From: Actinomycetota bacterium
Lineage (GTDB): Bacteria > Actinomycetota > Actinomycetes > S36-B12
Length of the DNA: 37,119 nucleotides
NCBI GenBank assembly: GCA_030681835.1
Contig: JAUXRN010000106.1
Coordinates: 1 to 37,119, forward strand
Direction: 5' to 3'
Shown here: positions 25,364 to 33,834 of the stretch, piece after piece
Position numbering within the stretch: position 1 is the first letter of the stretch
How the letters are laid out: each line of letters begins with the position of its first letter
Position numbers and translations under genes: made by a program
The notes under the pieces: model-generated
The model's database searches: none
The model's input: the letters and a program-made list of their open reading frames with translations, nothing else
What the model was told of the DNA's origin: nothing

Positions 25364-25428
25364 CGAGTCCCTCCGGTGTACGCGGGCCGAAATTTACCTA
25401 CAAAATATCTAAACAATGTAAACAGTGG
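25364..25428 (-). promoter_or_regulatory. Probable promoter of the two-gene membrane operon
   Basis: A conspicuously AT-rich stretch in a high-GC region, just upstream of the small membrane protein gene. On the minus strand TTTACA is followed after 16 bases by TAGGTA, a loose -35/-10 pair. The outer TTTAC and GTAAA also form a small inverted repeat that could be an operator. Confidence 0.35.
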
Positions 25429-25451
25429 GGTCCGGGTCTGACACCCGGACC
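25429..25451 (-). terminator. Hairpin after the secreted-protein gene
   Basis: A perfect 9-bp stem GGTCCGGGT / ACCCGGACC with loop CTGAC. It lies 13 bp beyond the stop of the secreted protein gene at 25464 and before the next promoter. There is no immediate T-run on the minus strand, so it may be a stem-only actinobacterial terminator or an mRNA-stabilising hairpin. Confidence 0.55.
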
Positions 25452-25463
25452 TCACATCCGGCC

Positions 25464-26696
25464 TTACGCGGGGACGACGGTGGCGACCTTCGCGGTGGTC
25501 TGCACCCACGCGGTCCCGTTGTCGGCCCAGCCCGAGGGGATGGGGTCCTTCTTCGTCCAGGCGCTGCCGGTGTCGGTCGCTCCGGCCGGGGTGGTGTCCT
25601 TGACGTTCTGGGTTCCGATGACGGCGTTGTTCCCGTACACCGCGTTGCGGCAGTAGGGGTCGCCGTTCGGCCAGTTCCCCGACGTCCCGGTGCCGGTGCA
25701 GTGCCCCCAGGCGTAGGCCCAGTCGACCTGCCCGTACCCGTAGATGTTCTCCGGGTGGTAGGTGTAGGCGGTGGTGGTGTACGTGTACGGCGCGGTCTTC
25801 TCGCACACCCCGGCGCTGTTCTCCGGGAACCCTGCTGGGCAGACGTAGATCGTCTTCGTGGCCGGCCCCGGGGCTGGCGCTGGGGAAGGGGCTGGTGCGG
25901 GAGCCGGCGCCGGGGCGGGCGCTACGGGCGCCTCAGGTTCGGGAGCCGGTGCCGGGGCAGGGGCGGGAGTGATGGGTACCGAGGATGCGGCGCCCAACTC
26001 GGCCAGAGTGCGGGTCATCGTCGCGACGCTGGCCTGCCCGGTGCTGGCACTGTTGCGGGGGGTGACCGACAGGACGTACCTCACCGCTGGGTCCAGCGCC
26101 ATCGTGGTGACCAGGGTGGTCGTCGTGCCGGAGATCGCAGGGGCGTCGCTCGCGCGGCCGATCGTCGCGATCGGGGTCGCGGTGACGTCGTAGGAGACCT
26201 GGGCACCTTGGCCCTTGGCGGGCCGCTGGCTCCAGGCGAGCAGCACCTCATCGGCGACAGCCGTGGTGGACACGGTCAGCCCGTAGGCGGGACCGACAGC
26301 GGCGACGGGGACACCGGTGCCGACCCTCGCCCCGCCGATGGCGACGGCGTAGGTGACTCCGGGGGTGAGCTGGCGAAACACCGCCACGGCATTGGCCTTC
26401 GGGGTCAGGGTGCGGGGCTTCTCTCCTCGGGCGGTCAGGGTGACGGTCGCGCCCTTGGCTCCCGTGATGACCAGGCCGTTCACGATGCTGGCGTCGATGC
26501 CGACGACCCGCGCGACTGTCGCGGCCACTGGGGTCGCGGGCGGGGCGGTCGGCGGGGCGGGGGCGGGGTCGGTGGCGATCACCGTGTCCGCCGGCGTCGC
26601 GGCGCTGGCACTGCCAGCCAAGGCAACGGACGTGGCGATCACGGCCAGCGCTGTCATCACGGTCGCCATGCGGGCGGCCATCGCGGGTCTTGTCAT
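25464..26696 (-). CDS. Secreted protein with Pro/Ala-rich linker
   Basis: A 410-residue exported protein of unknown function. A typical Sec signal peptide covers residues 1-32 (hydrophobic ALAVIATSVALAG, then SASA-A cleavage). A Thr/Ala-rich region and one or two beta-sandwich-like, fibronectin-type segments follow to about residue 235. Then comes a long PAPAPAP linker (about 245-285) and a C-terminal module starting YVCPAGFPENSAGVCEKT, with four Cys in all and many Tyr, Trp and Gly. The linker suggests a surface-exposed protein that spans the wall. It lies in a conjugative element and is divergent from a TetR gene, so it may be induced during transfer or help mating contact or exclusion (inference). 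Confidence 0.75.
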   Translation of the reverse strand: MTRPAMAARMATVMTALAVIATSVALAGSASAATPADTVIATDPAPAPPTAPPATPVAATVARVVGIDASIVNGLVITGAKGATVTLTARGEKPRTLTPKANAVAVFRQLTPGVTYAVAIGGARVGTGVPVAAVGPAYGLTVSTTAVADEVLLAWSQRPAKGQGAQVSYDVTATPIATIGRASDAPAISGTTTTLVTTMALDPAVRYVLSVTPRNSASTGQASVATMTRTLAELGAASSVPITPAPAPAPAPEPEAPVAPAPAPAPAPAPSPAPAPGPATKTIYVCPAGFPENSAGVCEKTAPYTYTTTAYTYHPENIYGYGQVDWAYAWGHCTGTGTSGNWPNGDPYCRNAVYGNNAVIGTQNVKDTTPAGATDTGSAWTKKDPIPSGWADNGTAWVQTTAKVATVVPA

Positions 26697-26747
26697 CGTG
26701 CGGTCCTTTCCATGGGGGCGCGAACTGCGCCAGCAACCTGACAGTGA

Positions 26748-26759
26748 CGGGTATACCCG
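26748..26759. promoter_or_regulatory. Palindrome between tetR and the secreted-protein gene
   Basis: A perfect 12-bp palindrome CGGGTATACCCG in the 116-bp divergent spacer, about 50 bp from each start. Its place is that of a TetR autoregulatory operator controlling both genes. Its short length is at the lower limit for TetR proteins, so a larger imperfect site may surround it. Confidence 0.45.
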
Positions 26760-26812
26760 GACGTGTGCGGGTGTAAACCACTAAATGCCACGACGTTGGT
26801 ACGGTTCGGGAC

Positions 26813-27484
26813 ATGGCCACCCCGAAGAAAGCCCCGACTGCCACGAAGCCAGCGACGACGGTGGACCCGAACCCGGAGAACCGCACTGCGGGCGGACGCC
26901 GCCGCGTGCCGCTGGGGATCCGGGAGGGCGGTGCGGAGTGGGAGCGCCTGCACACCGACCTGGCCGTCACCGCCCTGGAGGTGCTGGCCGAGCGGGGCTA
27001 CGCCGACATGGTCATGGACGAGGTCGCGGAACGCGCCGGAGCGAGCAAGCGCACCGTCTACCGGCACTACCCCACCAAGGTCGACCTCGCCGTCGCGGCT
27101 ATCCGGCAGGTACCGACGTACGCGGGCTGGGCAGAAGGCTCCGGGACCGTCGCCGATCGTCTCGCCCGCGCCATCGGCATCGGGGCGGACCGGGCGCCGA
27201 TGTTCGTGCCCGTCCTGGCGACCGCAATGGTGCACCGCGACACCGTGCCGGAGCTCCTCGAGGCCGTCCGGAACCACGTGGTCGTGCCACGCCAGGCGAT
27301 CATCGCCGGCTTCATAGCCGAAGGCATCGCGGCAGGGGAGATCCGGCCAGACATCGATCCCTTGGCAGTGTCGGCGTTGCTGACCGGAATCCATGTCCAG
27401 CACCTGGATGGCACTCGCCCGCTGGGTGGCAAGGCAGGTGCGCGCGTCGACTTCGACCACGTATGGCCACTGCTGCGCGCCTGA
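26813..27484 (+). CDS. TetR family transcriptional regulator
   Basis: A 223-residue TetR-type regulator. After a basic, Pro/Thr-rich N-terminal tail of about 40 residues comes the DNA-binding domain: ALEVLAERGYADMVMDEVAERAGASKRTVYRHYPTK, with a standard helix-turn-helix near residues 68-90. The C-terminal ligand-binding domain (VADRLARAIGIGADR onward) gives no clue to its ligand. It is divergent from the secreted Pro/Ala-rich protein gene, with a palindrome between, so that gene and itself are the likely targets. The ATG at 26813 has only a weak site (TTCGGGAC). Confidence 0.85.
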   Translation: MATPKKAPTATKPATTVDPNPENRTAGGRRRVPLGIREGGAEWERLHTDLAVTALEVLAERGYADMVMDEVAERAGASKRTVYRHYPTKVDLAVAAIRQVPTYAGWAEGSGTVADRLARAIGIGADRAPMFVPVLATAMVHRDTVPELLEAVRNHVVVPRQAIIAGFIAEGIAAGEIRPDIDPLAVSALLTGIHVQHLDGTRPLGGKAGARVDFDHVWPLLRA

Positions 27485-27545
27485 GGCCCACCGTGCGCGC
27501 ACCGATGGGCACGTCGCGGTGGCGCACGGCCGCGGCCGCGGCAGG

Positions 27546-28244
27546 TCACAGCACACGGGTCGCCCTCCAGGTCGTGTAGCCCGGTCGGGACGGGGCTGAC
27601 CACGTGACCGTGACCGACGTGCCCGATGCCACGTTCAGCTGGGCGCCGGTCATGGTGCAGCCGGACCCCGGGGAGCACGCGACGGTCACCGACACGGGTG
27701 CACCGGACGTCAGCCGGGGCCGGGTAATGGTGGTGGAACCCACCTGAAGGGCGGGCGCCCGCCATGAGTTCCTCGTCGCGGTGCGCCGCACGGCAGGGGC
27801 AGACGGTCGCGGGACCGAGGGGGTTGCGGCAGGAACTGGTCGTGCCGGTTCCCGTTCCAGTGTCGGTGCCGGCCGGGGCGGGGTGGCTCGATGAGTCGGG
27901 GTGCTGGACGGTGTCTCGGAGGTCGTCGTCGGCGACGGCTGCGGCAGGGACGCGGTGGAGCTCGCCGTTGGCGCCGCGGTGGGGGTCGCGGTGCCGGGCT
28001 CCGTGGCACGAGCCGCGCCAGTCGGTGCCGAGGACCTCAGTGCCCCCGTTCCTTCCGCGGCCCCGCCGGCCGGTGACGGCGTGGATGGATCAGCCGCTGC
28101 CTCCGTGGCCGGGGACGTTGCCGCGGTCTGCGCTTCGGAGTGGGCTGCGGAGGCGAGGTCGAGACTGGCCATGATGCCCAGCACGGTGCATCCGGTCACC
28201 GTGGCGACCATGGCCATGCCGAGGGTGCGGGGGGTCAGGTGCAT
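27546..28244 (-). CDS. Exported low-complexity protein of unknown function
   Basis: A 232-residue protein. Residues 8-34 form a signal peptide or anchor (MAMVATVTGCTVLGIMASL), possibly with a lipobox-like TGC. Residues 36-155 are a Ser/Thr/Pro/Ala linker. The last 75 residues resemble a small beta domain with a Cys pair (ACSPGSGCTM) and a final VTVTWSAPS segment. No family recognised. It overlaps the stop of the helix-turn-helix gene upstream by 10 bases, so they share a transcript. With the 410-residue protein it is the second wall-spanning-type secreted protein in the element. Confidence 0.6.
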   Translation of the reverse strand: MHLTPRTLGMAMVATVTGCTVLGIMASLDLASAAHSEAQTAATSPATEAAADPSTPSPAGGAAEGTGALRSSAPTGAARATEPGTATPTAAPTASSTASLPQPSPTTTSETPSSTPTHRATPPRPAPTLEREPARPVPAATPSVPRPSAPAVRRTATRNSWRAPALQVGSTTITRPRLTSGAPVSVTVACSPGSGCTMTGAQLNVASGTSVTVTWSAPSRPGYTTWRATRVL

Positions 28245-28645
28245 GAGGGGTCCTTGGCGCGGGCCAGCCAGCGGCTGACGGTGGACTCGCTCGTCCCGCC
28301 GATGCGGGCGGCGGTGCTGACGGTCATCCCGGGCACCTGGAGCAGCAGCCGCCAGCCGACCGCCTCGACCGATGCGGCTTCGGCGACCTCGGCGCGGTGA
28401 CGGTCCTGCGCGGTCTTCAGCCGGTCGTCAGCCCGGGCCTTCAGCGATGCGTGCTTGCGCTGCGCGGCTTGCAGGCGGGTCGCCGCGTCAGCTGACGCGG
28501 CGAGGAACGCGTTGCCCACGACGGACTCCGTCCTGCCGGTGAGGCCGTCACGGTTGCGGCCTCCTACACGGTCAACGGTGTGAGCCGGCTTGGTGCCTCG
28601 CATCCGGCCCGGCACTGGGTGCGCAAGCGCCCGGTTGCGCGGCAC
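28235..28645 (-). CDS. Helix-turn-helix DNA-binding protein
   Basis: A 136-residue protein with a C-terminal helix-turn-helix: MTVSTAARIGGTSESTVSRWLARA near residues 106-129, of the kind seen in small plasmid and element regulators. Residues 50-95 are Ala/Arg/Lys-rich and helical, perhaps a coiled coil for dimerisation. The start is uncertain: GTG at 28645 or ATG at 28603 (122 residues). The gene lies divergent from the relaxase gene, and its 5' end lies within an inverted-repeat pair, a good place for autoregulation or control of transfer genes. Confidence 0.6.
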   Translation of the reverse strand: MPRNRALAHPVPGRMRGTKPAHTVDRVGGRNRDGLTGRTESVVGNAFLAASADAATRLQAAQRKHASLKARADDRLKTAQDRHRAEVAEAASVEAVGWRLLLQVPGMTVSTAARIGGTSESTVSRWLARAKDPSCT

Positions 28646-28666
28646 CGAGGCCTCGACACCGTTGAC
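28571..28666. repeat. Inverted repeat pair before the relaxase gene (oriT or operator candidate)
   Basis: GTCAACGGTGT at 28571-28581 and its exact complement ACACCGTTGAC at 28656-28666 face each other across 74 bp. They overlap the start of the helix-turn-helix gene and lie about 130 bp before the coupled small gene and relaxase. Widely spaced inverted repeats beside a relaxase gene suit an oriT or a two-site operator. No nic site can be read directly. Confidence 0.45.
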
Positions 28667-28794
28667 AGGTCAGGAGGTCCGCTCCTGTGCACACGGCCCC
28701 CGTAGCACCAAGCCACTCGATCGACCCTCAGCCACGAGACCGACCAACGACCACGACGACCACCCGATCCACCACCAGCCACGAGGAGATCCAG

Positions 28795-28983
28795 ATGACC
28801 ACCACCCCACCCCAGCGCGACACGACCTCGACGCACGGCCAGGCCACGAACCGAAAGAGCCGAAACACCAACGGGGCTGGCATCACGATGGTGCGCGCCG
28901 CCGCTGGCCCGCACCGACTGGCCGCGCGAACCCGGATTTCTGGCGCAGGTTCTGCCGCTGCGGTGGTGTGCTGTGGCGCGTAG
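28795..28983 (+). CDS. Small protein coupled to the relaxase gene
   Basis: A 62-residue frame opening MTTTPPQRDTTS with a strong GAGGAGAT site 5 bases before its ATG. Its last 11 bases overlap the relaxase GTG, so at the least it acts as a leader for translational coupling. The product is basic and Thr/Ala-rich and matches nothing I know. A longer frame starts at 28687 but without a good ribosome site. Confidence 0.4.
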   Translation: MTTTPPQRDTTSTHGQATNRKSRNTNGAGITMVRAAAGPHRLAARTRISGAGSAAAVVCCGA

Positions 28984-31900
28984 CGGACACGTCGAAGTGC
29001 TCAAGCACGGCACTGGTCTGGCCGCCCAAGTCGGGTACCGGCTGTCCGGTGCGACACCCGAGAAGTCGGCGTCCCGCCTGGCCCAGGAGCGGCAAGTGGA
29101 CTACCGGCTCGGGGCCGGCGCAATGGACTCCCGACGGGTGTGGTTCCTCGGCTCCGGCGCCACCGCGGAGCACCTGGCGTACCGACCCGGGGAGGTGCTT
29201 CGGGCCTCGGACGGGCAGATCGTTCGCGACGCGATGTTCGGCATCGACCGCGCCACTGGCGAGCGGATCGCGGTCAAGACCCGGCACAATCCGCACGCCC
29301 AGATCGCCGCCCACCCGTACTACGCCGAGATCACCGACGCCTGCGCTACAGCCGGCGTCGACCTCGCCGACTTGTATCGCGGCATGGGCAGTGCGGCACG
29401 TTGGCGGTCCCTAGCTAAGACCGCCGCGCGCCTGCCCGGGGGCACGGTCGTGTTCCGCACCGCGGAGGCCCTGCTCCGCGGAAATGAGGCCGCATGGGAG
29501 CTGCATGACCGCGGCCCGTCGACGCGCGGGGTGAGTCATCCGCGTCCGGTCGTGCGGTTCGACCGTGCCCGGATCCTCACCCGCCTCGGTGCCCATTACC
29601 GGCGCCTCGCGGCCGCAGGAACCGAGAACCTCCCCGGCGATCCACTCGACTTGTCCCTGCCCGACGGCGAGCTGGGCGCGGTCGTGCACGGAGCGGTTGC
29701 CACGGACTATGAGCGGCTCGTGCCGTACGGGAACGCCGGGTATGAGCAGACGCTGACCTGCCCGAAATCGTTCAGCGTCGCCGCTTTCACCGCCGATGAG
29801 GACACCCGTGAGCAGTGGCTCGACCTCGTGCATGACGCGACGGTCGCCGCGACCGACGGGTTGATGGCTCGGGTTGGCAACGCCCGCACCGGGCACGAGG
29901 GAGATGGCCAGAGCGCGGAGCTGATCGACGGCGACGGGTACGCCGCGACCGTCAGCATCGAGTCCTACTCCCGGTCCTTGGATCCGCATCTGCACGGGCA
30001 TGTCATGTTCCCCAACCGCATCGTCTGCACCGACGGAGCAGAGCGAGGTGTCGCCAACGGCGGACGGGACCTCATCAACCACGCCCCGTGGTTCCAGGCT
30101 GAGTACGAGCGGCACCTGCGCGGCCTGTCCGTGGACCGAGGGCTGGTCCCCGGGTGGGAGTTCGACACCGTCAACCAGCAGTACGAAGTCGCCGGCAGCG
30201 ACCCGATCGTGCGCGCCCTGTTCTCCCGTGGTGGCGCTGACGTGGACGGCGAGCTCGCCGCTCTCCTCGAGGACGAAACCGACGCCGTCACGACGCGTCG
30301 CCGGGAGGGGCTTCGTGCGCGCGCGAAGCGCACCGTCACCGCCAGCAAGGAGGACCAGACCCGCACCTGGGCCGATATCCGCACCCGCATGCACGACCGC
30401 GCCGACGAGGACGACTTCGACCTCGCGACCGCCTTCACCGCCCCGCGCCACCCCGCCTATTCGCAGCCGGAGAACTGGGACGACGCCACCTGGGCCGTGG
30501 CGATCGACGAGTACGTCTGCGAACACCAGTCCTTCGCCCTCGACGTCCAGATCGAGGCCGCGGTCCGCGCCTTCGCCCCCCACACGTGGAGCGACGGCGA
30601 CGTGCTGCGCGCCGCGGAGGCCGCCAAGGCGATCGCATTCCTCCCCGGTGCCGCGACCGACCAGCCCAGTCGCCGCGGCCGCATCGGAGCGGCCGAGTAC
30701 GCGTCCATCCGCGTCCTGGAGGCAGAGAAGCGCGTCGTCGCGACGTTCACCGCCGGCTTCGACGCGAACACCCACCGCCTCCACCCCGTTGATGCTGACC
30801 GGCTCCTCGCGGAGTGGCTGGAGCACTCCGGAAGCCTCGGCGCCGGGCGGACTCTCACCCCCGGGCAGTTGGACCTGTACCGGCAGATGACCACCGGCCG
30901 CGACCTCATCGGCACCGTGGTCGGGTCCGCGGGCAGCGGCAAGACCACCGCCCTGGACGCCGTCTCCTACGCCCTCGGACGGCGGGGCATGACGATCTAC
31001 GGGGTATCCACCGCAGCGATTGCCACGCAAGGACTCAAGGACGCCGCCCATATCGATGGCAGCACCGTCGCCCGGTTCCTGGCCCGCATCGACTACGCCA
31101 CCGACGACCAGCACCCCGCCCGACTGCGCATCGACCAGCTCGAACGCAGCGGACGCCGACGCGACCACCAGCGCGCCCAGGCCATCCGGGCGACGTTCGA
31201 TCTCCCCCGCATCGACCACCTCATCGTGGATGAGGCCTCCATGCTCGCGGCGCCCGAGAAGGCCCGGATCCTCGAATGGGCCATCGCGCAGGACGTGTCC
31301 GTGACCTTGGTCGGAGACCGCAAGCAGCTCCAAGCCATCGGCCCCAGCTCCCTGTTCGGCTGGATGCACGAGACCCGCGGCGGCGCGGAACTGACCGAGA
31401 ACCTCCGCCAGAAGACCGACCTGGGCCGCGAATGCGCCGCCCTTCTGCGTGACGGATACGCCTACGACGCCCTGCAGATCCTCGCCGCCGCCGGCCACTT
31501 CCAGGTCGCTAGAAGCGAAGTCGACAAGAACAGGCTCCTCATCGAATCCTGGCTGACCAAGGCCGCAGCATTCGACAACTCCGGTGACCGGATGCGCCTG
31601 ACCGGGCTCGAAGCCTCCCGCAACGACCAGGTCGACGTCCTCAACCACCTCGCCCGCCACTGGGCCCGCCACCAGGGATGGCTCACCGGTCAGGACGTGG
31701 CCTACAAGCACGCCGGGAACGAGCGCACCTACGCCGTCGGCGACCACATCCAGATCACCCGGAACATCCGAAGACACGGTCAGCAACGCGACCTCAACAA
31801 CGGCACCCGAGCCCTCGTCACCGCAGTCAAGAGCGACGGCGTGCACCTGACCTACTGGGACGCTGACGGCCAGCATGAGGACCGCCTGACCGTCGAGCAG

Positions 31901-32305
31901 GCCGTCACGCACAGCCGACACGGTTACGCCACCACGACTCACAAGCTCCAGGGCCAGACCGTGAAATCCCTGTCCATCGACCTCGGCGGCGACCGCGACC
32001 TGTCCAGCGCCTATGTCGCGTTCACCCGCAGCGAGGACGAGTCCTTCGCCGTTGTCAATGTCTGCGACATCGCTGACGGCGCCCAACTCGAGACGCTCCT
32101 CAAACTCGACCCGGACGCGCGCCGCGACGCTGTGCTATCCATCATGGCAATCCGGATGCAAGATGCTGGGTTCAACGAGGATCGCACCGCACATTCGGTG
32201 GTCGGCGAACGACTGAGCGGTGAACGGCCAACTGCCAGAAGCCCGATGCCAACGGGAGGCCGGCATAGAGATCGCGCAGAGCTCGGCTCAACAACACTGG
32301 GATGA
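28973..32305 (+). CDS. MobF-type conjugative relaxase-helicase (TraI/TrwC family)
   Basis: An 1110-residue relaxase that would nick oriT, stay bound to the 5' end and unwind the plasmid strand. The relaxase domain covers about residues 1-450, with the metal-binding triad His339-L-His341-G-His343 (SLDPHLHGHV). An N-terminal Tyr in VDYRLG is a candidate nicking residue. Tandem RecD-like helicase domains follow: Walker A GSAGSGKT at 651-658, Walker B HLIVDEASM, GDRKQLQAIGP, and the C-terminal YATTTHKLQGQTV and AFTRS motifs. The GTG start at 28973 overlaps the upstream small gene. The N-terminus is longer than in most TrwC proteins, with about 40 extra residues before the W-x-GSGA motif. It defines the element as self-transmissible or mobilisable. 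Confidence 0.9.
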   Translation: MARSGHVEVLKHGTGLAAQVGYRLSGATPEKSASRLAQERQVDYRLGAGAMDSRRVWFLGSGATAEHLAYRPGEVLRASDGQIVRDAMFGIDRATGERIAVKTRHNPHAQIAAHPYYAEITDACATAGVDLADLYRGMGSAARWRSLAKTAARLPGGTVVFRTAEALLRGNEAAWELHDRGPSTRGVSHPRPVVRFDRARILTRLGAHYRRLAAAGTENLPGDPLDLSLPDGELGAVVHGAVATDYERLVPYGNAGYEQTLTCPKSFSVAAFTADEDTREQWLDLVHDATVAATDGLMARVGNARTGHEGDGQSAELIDGDGYAATVSIESYSRSLDPHLHGHVMFPNRIVCTDGAERGVANGGRDLINHAPWFQAEYERHLRGLSVDRGLVPGWEFDTVNQQYEVAGSDPIVRALFSRGGADVDGELAALLEDETDAVTTRRREGLRARAKRTVTASKEDQTRTWADIRTRMHDRADEDDFDLATAFTAPRHPAYSQPENWDDATWAVAIDEYVCEHQSFALDVQIEAAVRAFAPHTWSDGDVLRAAEAAKAIAFLPGAATDQPSRRGRIGAAEYASIRVLEAEKRVVATFTAGFDANTHRLHPVDADRLLAEWLEHSGSLGAGRTLTPGQLDLYRQMTTGRDLIGTVVGSAGSGKTTALDAVSYALGRRGMTIYGVSTAAIATQGLKDAAHIDGSTVARFLARIDYATDDQHPARLRIDQLERSGRRRDHQRAQAIRATFDLPRIDHLIVDEASMLAAPEKARILEWAIAQDVSVTLVGDRKQLQAIGPSSLFGWMHETRGGAELTENLRQKTDLGRECAALLRDGYAYDALQILAAAGHFQVARSEVDKNRLLIESWLTKAAAFDNSGDRMRLTGLEASRNDQVDVLNHLARHWARHQGWLTGQDVAYKHAGNERTYAVGDHIQITRNIRRHGQQRDLNNGTRALVTAVKSDGVHLTYWDADGQHEDRLTVEQAVTHSRHGYATTTHKLQGQTVKSLSIDLGGDRDLSSAYVAFTRSEDESFAVVNVCDIADGAQLETLLKLDPDARRDAVLSIMAIRMQDAGFNEDRTAHSVVGERLSGERPTARSPMPTGGRHRDRAELGSTTLG

Positions 32306-32505
32306 CGAGCTACACCACCGTGCGGGTACGCGACTAGCATCGGTGGTCGAGCGCTTGCGGCATGGCCCGCATTCAGGAAGTCTGTCGATCCGGAGCATCT
32401 GGTGATCGGGTCCTCTACGTGCTCGTCTGCCGTGGCTCTGGAAATCGATCGAGCACCTTGCACCTATCGCAGCACCGGGGTGGTTGGCCTCGTAGGGTCG
32501 TGACC

Positions 32506-33288
32506 ATGAAGCTGATCGTCACCGTGAAGGCGTACCCAACCGTGACGCAGTCGGAGGGCGAGACGGTCTGTGTTGCAGGCGTTCGGACCGACACTGCTAC
32601 TCCGGAATGGGTTCGTCTCTGGCCGGTGGGATTCCGTGAACTGCCGGATGCGGCGCGATTCGCAAAGTGGCAGGAAATCGAGATCGGCGCTGCCCCCTCG
32701 GCTGCCGACGCAAGACCGGAATCGCACCGACCGAACCTTCAGACGCTGCGTCTGGGGGCGAAGGTCGACACGCGTCGAGACTGGGGACTTCGACGCGGTG
32801 TCCTCGGTCCTCTGTTGGGACAGCGCACTCTCTGCGAACTGATGGGTCTACAAGGCACGGCGGCGGCGCCTTCGATAGGCCTTGTTCGGGTCAGGCCCGG
32901 TGCCGTAGCGACCATTCATTCGGCGCCGGACTGGGAGCCTGCGAAACACTTGCAGGCGGAGATCACGGCTGCACCACACTTGTTGCGAGACCAGGCGCTG
33001 GCCGTTCTTCGACCGCCGCAATTCCAGATCCGATACCGCTGGCACTGCCTGGACACTGACTGTCCAGGGCACACACACAACTCCTGCGATTGGGAGGTGG
33101 GTGCGGCGACGATCAAGTTCAATCAGAAGTATCCGGCGGACCAAGTGCAGGCCCACCTACTAGCGAAGTTTGGTGAGCAGATCGTCGGCGAGGGCAAGGA
33201 GACGTACTTCTTCATGGGCAATCAGCATCGGTATCCGGAGACCTTCATGGTGCTTGGGGCGTTCTACCCCAAGGAGAAGGCCAACTAG
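32506..33288 (+). CDS. Uncharacterised Cys/His-cluster protein, convergent with DUF488 gene
   Basis: A 260-residue protein opening MKLIVTVKAYPT and GETVCVAGV, then WVRLWPVGFRELPD. The C-terminal half has a compact C-x4-C-x2-H-x4-C cluster (CLDTDCPGHTHNSC) followed by DWEVG, probably a zinc site, and ends YPETFMVLGAFYP. I know this pattern from uncharacterised proteins but no activity. ATG at 32506 is preferred to a frame start at 32362, since homology begins at MKLIV. The last four bases overlap the convergent DUF488 gene end. The pair interrupts the conjugation genes, between relaxase and coupling protein, like a cargo module. A defence or nucleic-acid role is possible, but unsupported so far. 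Confidence 0.7.
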   Translation: MKLIVTVKAYPTVTQSEGETVCVAGVRTDTATPEWVRLWPVGFRELPDAARFAKWQEIEIGAAPSAADARPESHRPNLQTLRLGAKVDTRRDWGLRRGVLGPLLGQRTLCELMGLQGTAAAPSIGLVRVRPGAVATIHSAPDWEPAKHLQAEITAAPHLLRDQALAVLRPPQFQIRYRWHCLDTDCPGHTHNSCDWEVGAATIKFNQKYPADQVQAHLLAKFGEQIVGEGKETYFFMGNQHRYPETFMVLGAFYPKEKAN

Positions 33289-33737
33289 GCATGGAGCAGC
33301 GTCGCTGAGTCTCCGAGCCGCGCTTGGAGTTCATCAACAATGACCTGTCGGTGACACCGCTCGTGCTCTCGCTCGAAGCACAGCACGGCGGTTAGGCCGT
33401 CTCGCGCGAGAGCCTCCAACTGATCCATCGCGGCGATTGACGCCGGTCGTGCCAAGAGCTTGCTGAAGCGGACACATCCCGCTGCAGACTCGCCCTCGCG
33501 GAACGACTCACGGTTGTCGCGCGGGTTGCCAAGCGCTGGCAAGTGCACGTAGGCGATCCGGACATCGTCCAGCGACGCAGACAGTTTCGTCTTCGAAAGA
33601 CCGGGCTTGCGGGACAGCGGAGTGAGGCGCACATCGACCAGAGTCACAACCTTAAGGTCCGTCAGTGTGCCGATGAGATCCTGGGCACATCGTCCCTCAT
33701 AGCCAATCGACACTAAGCCCCACTGCCTTGTACTCAC
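33285..33737 (-). CDS. DUF488 family protein
   Basis: A DUF488 domain protein of about 150 residues: SIGYEGR near the start, then LVDVRLTPLSRKPGLSKTKL, YVHLPALGNPRDN, and near the C-terminus the LCFEREHERCHRQVIVDEL motif with conserved Cys, Glu and CHR. The family has no established biochemical role. The GTG at 33737, shortly before the domain, is chosen; the frame stays open to an ATG at 33869, but the extra residues look non-coding and would overlap the next gene. Its 3' end overlaps that of the Cys/His-cluster protein by four bases, and the two are probably a functional unit. Confidence 0.78.
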   Translation of the reverse strand: MSTRQWGLVSIGYEGRCAQDLIGTLTDLKVVTLVDVRLTPLSRKPGLSKTKLSASLDDVRIAYVHLPALGNPRDNRESFREGESAAGCVRFSKLLARPASIAAMDQLEALARDGLTAVLCFEREHERCHRQVIVDELQARLGDSATLLHA

Positions 33738-33834
33738 TGCGTCAGTATGGCTCAGCCGTGGCAGTCGTGTGACAAGAGCGGTGTTCCGGGGGTGTGCGCA
33801 TCCTGGCCATAGTGGAGTTTGCGGCTGATGGAGG

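Noticed and set aside
25858-25970. Tandem GGGGCTGG/GGTGCCGG-like repeats taken for a CRISPR or minisatellite
   Set aside because: They encode the PAPAPAP linker of the secreted protein; no spacer structure.
25425-26741. Glycine/arginine-rich 438-codon frame on the plus strand
   Set aside because: Antisense to the secreted protein gene, whose Pro/Ala linker produces the Gly-rich shadow.
29411-32086. Long 891-codon open frame on the minus strand
   Set aside because: It is antisense to the relaxase, of repetitive Gly/Val/Glu composition, with no family features; a high-GC shadow frame.
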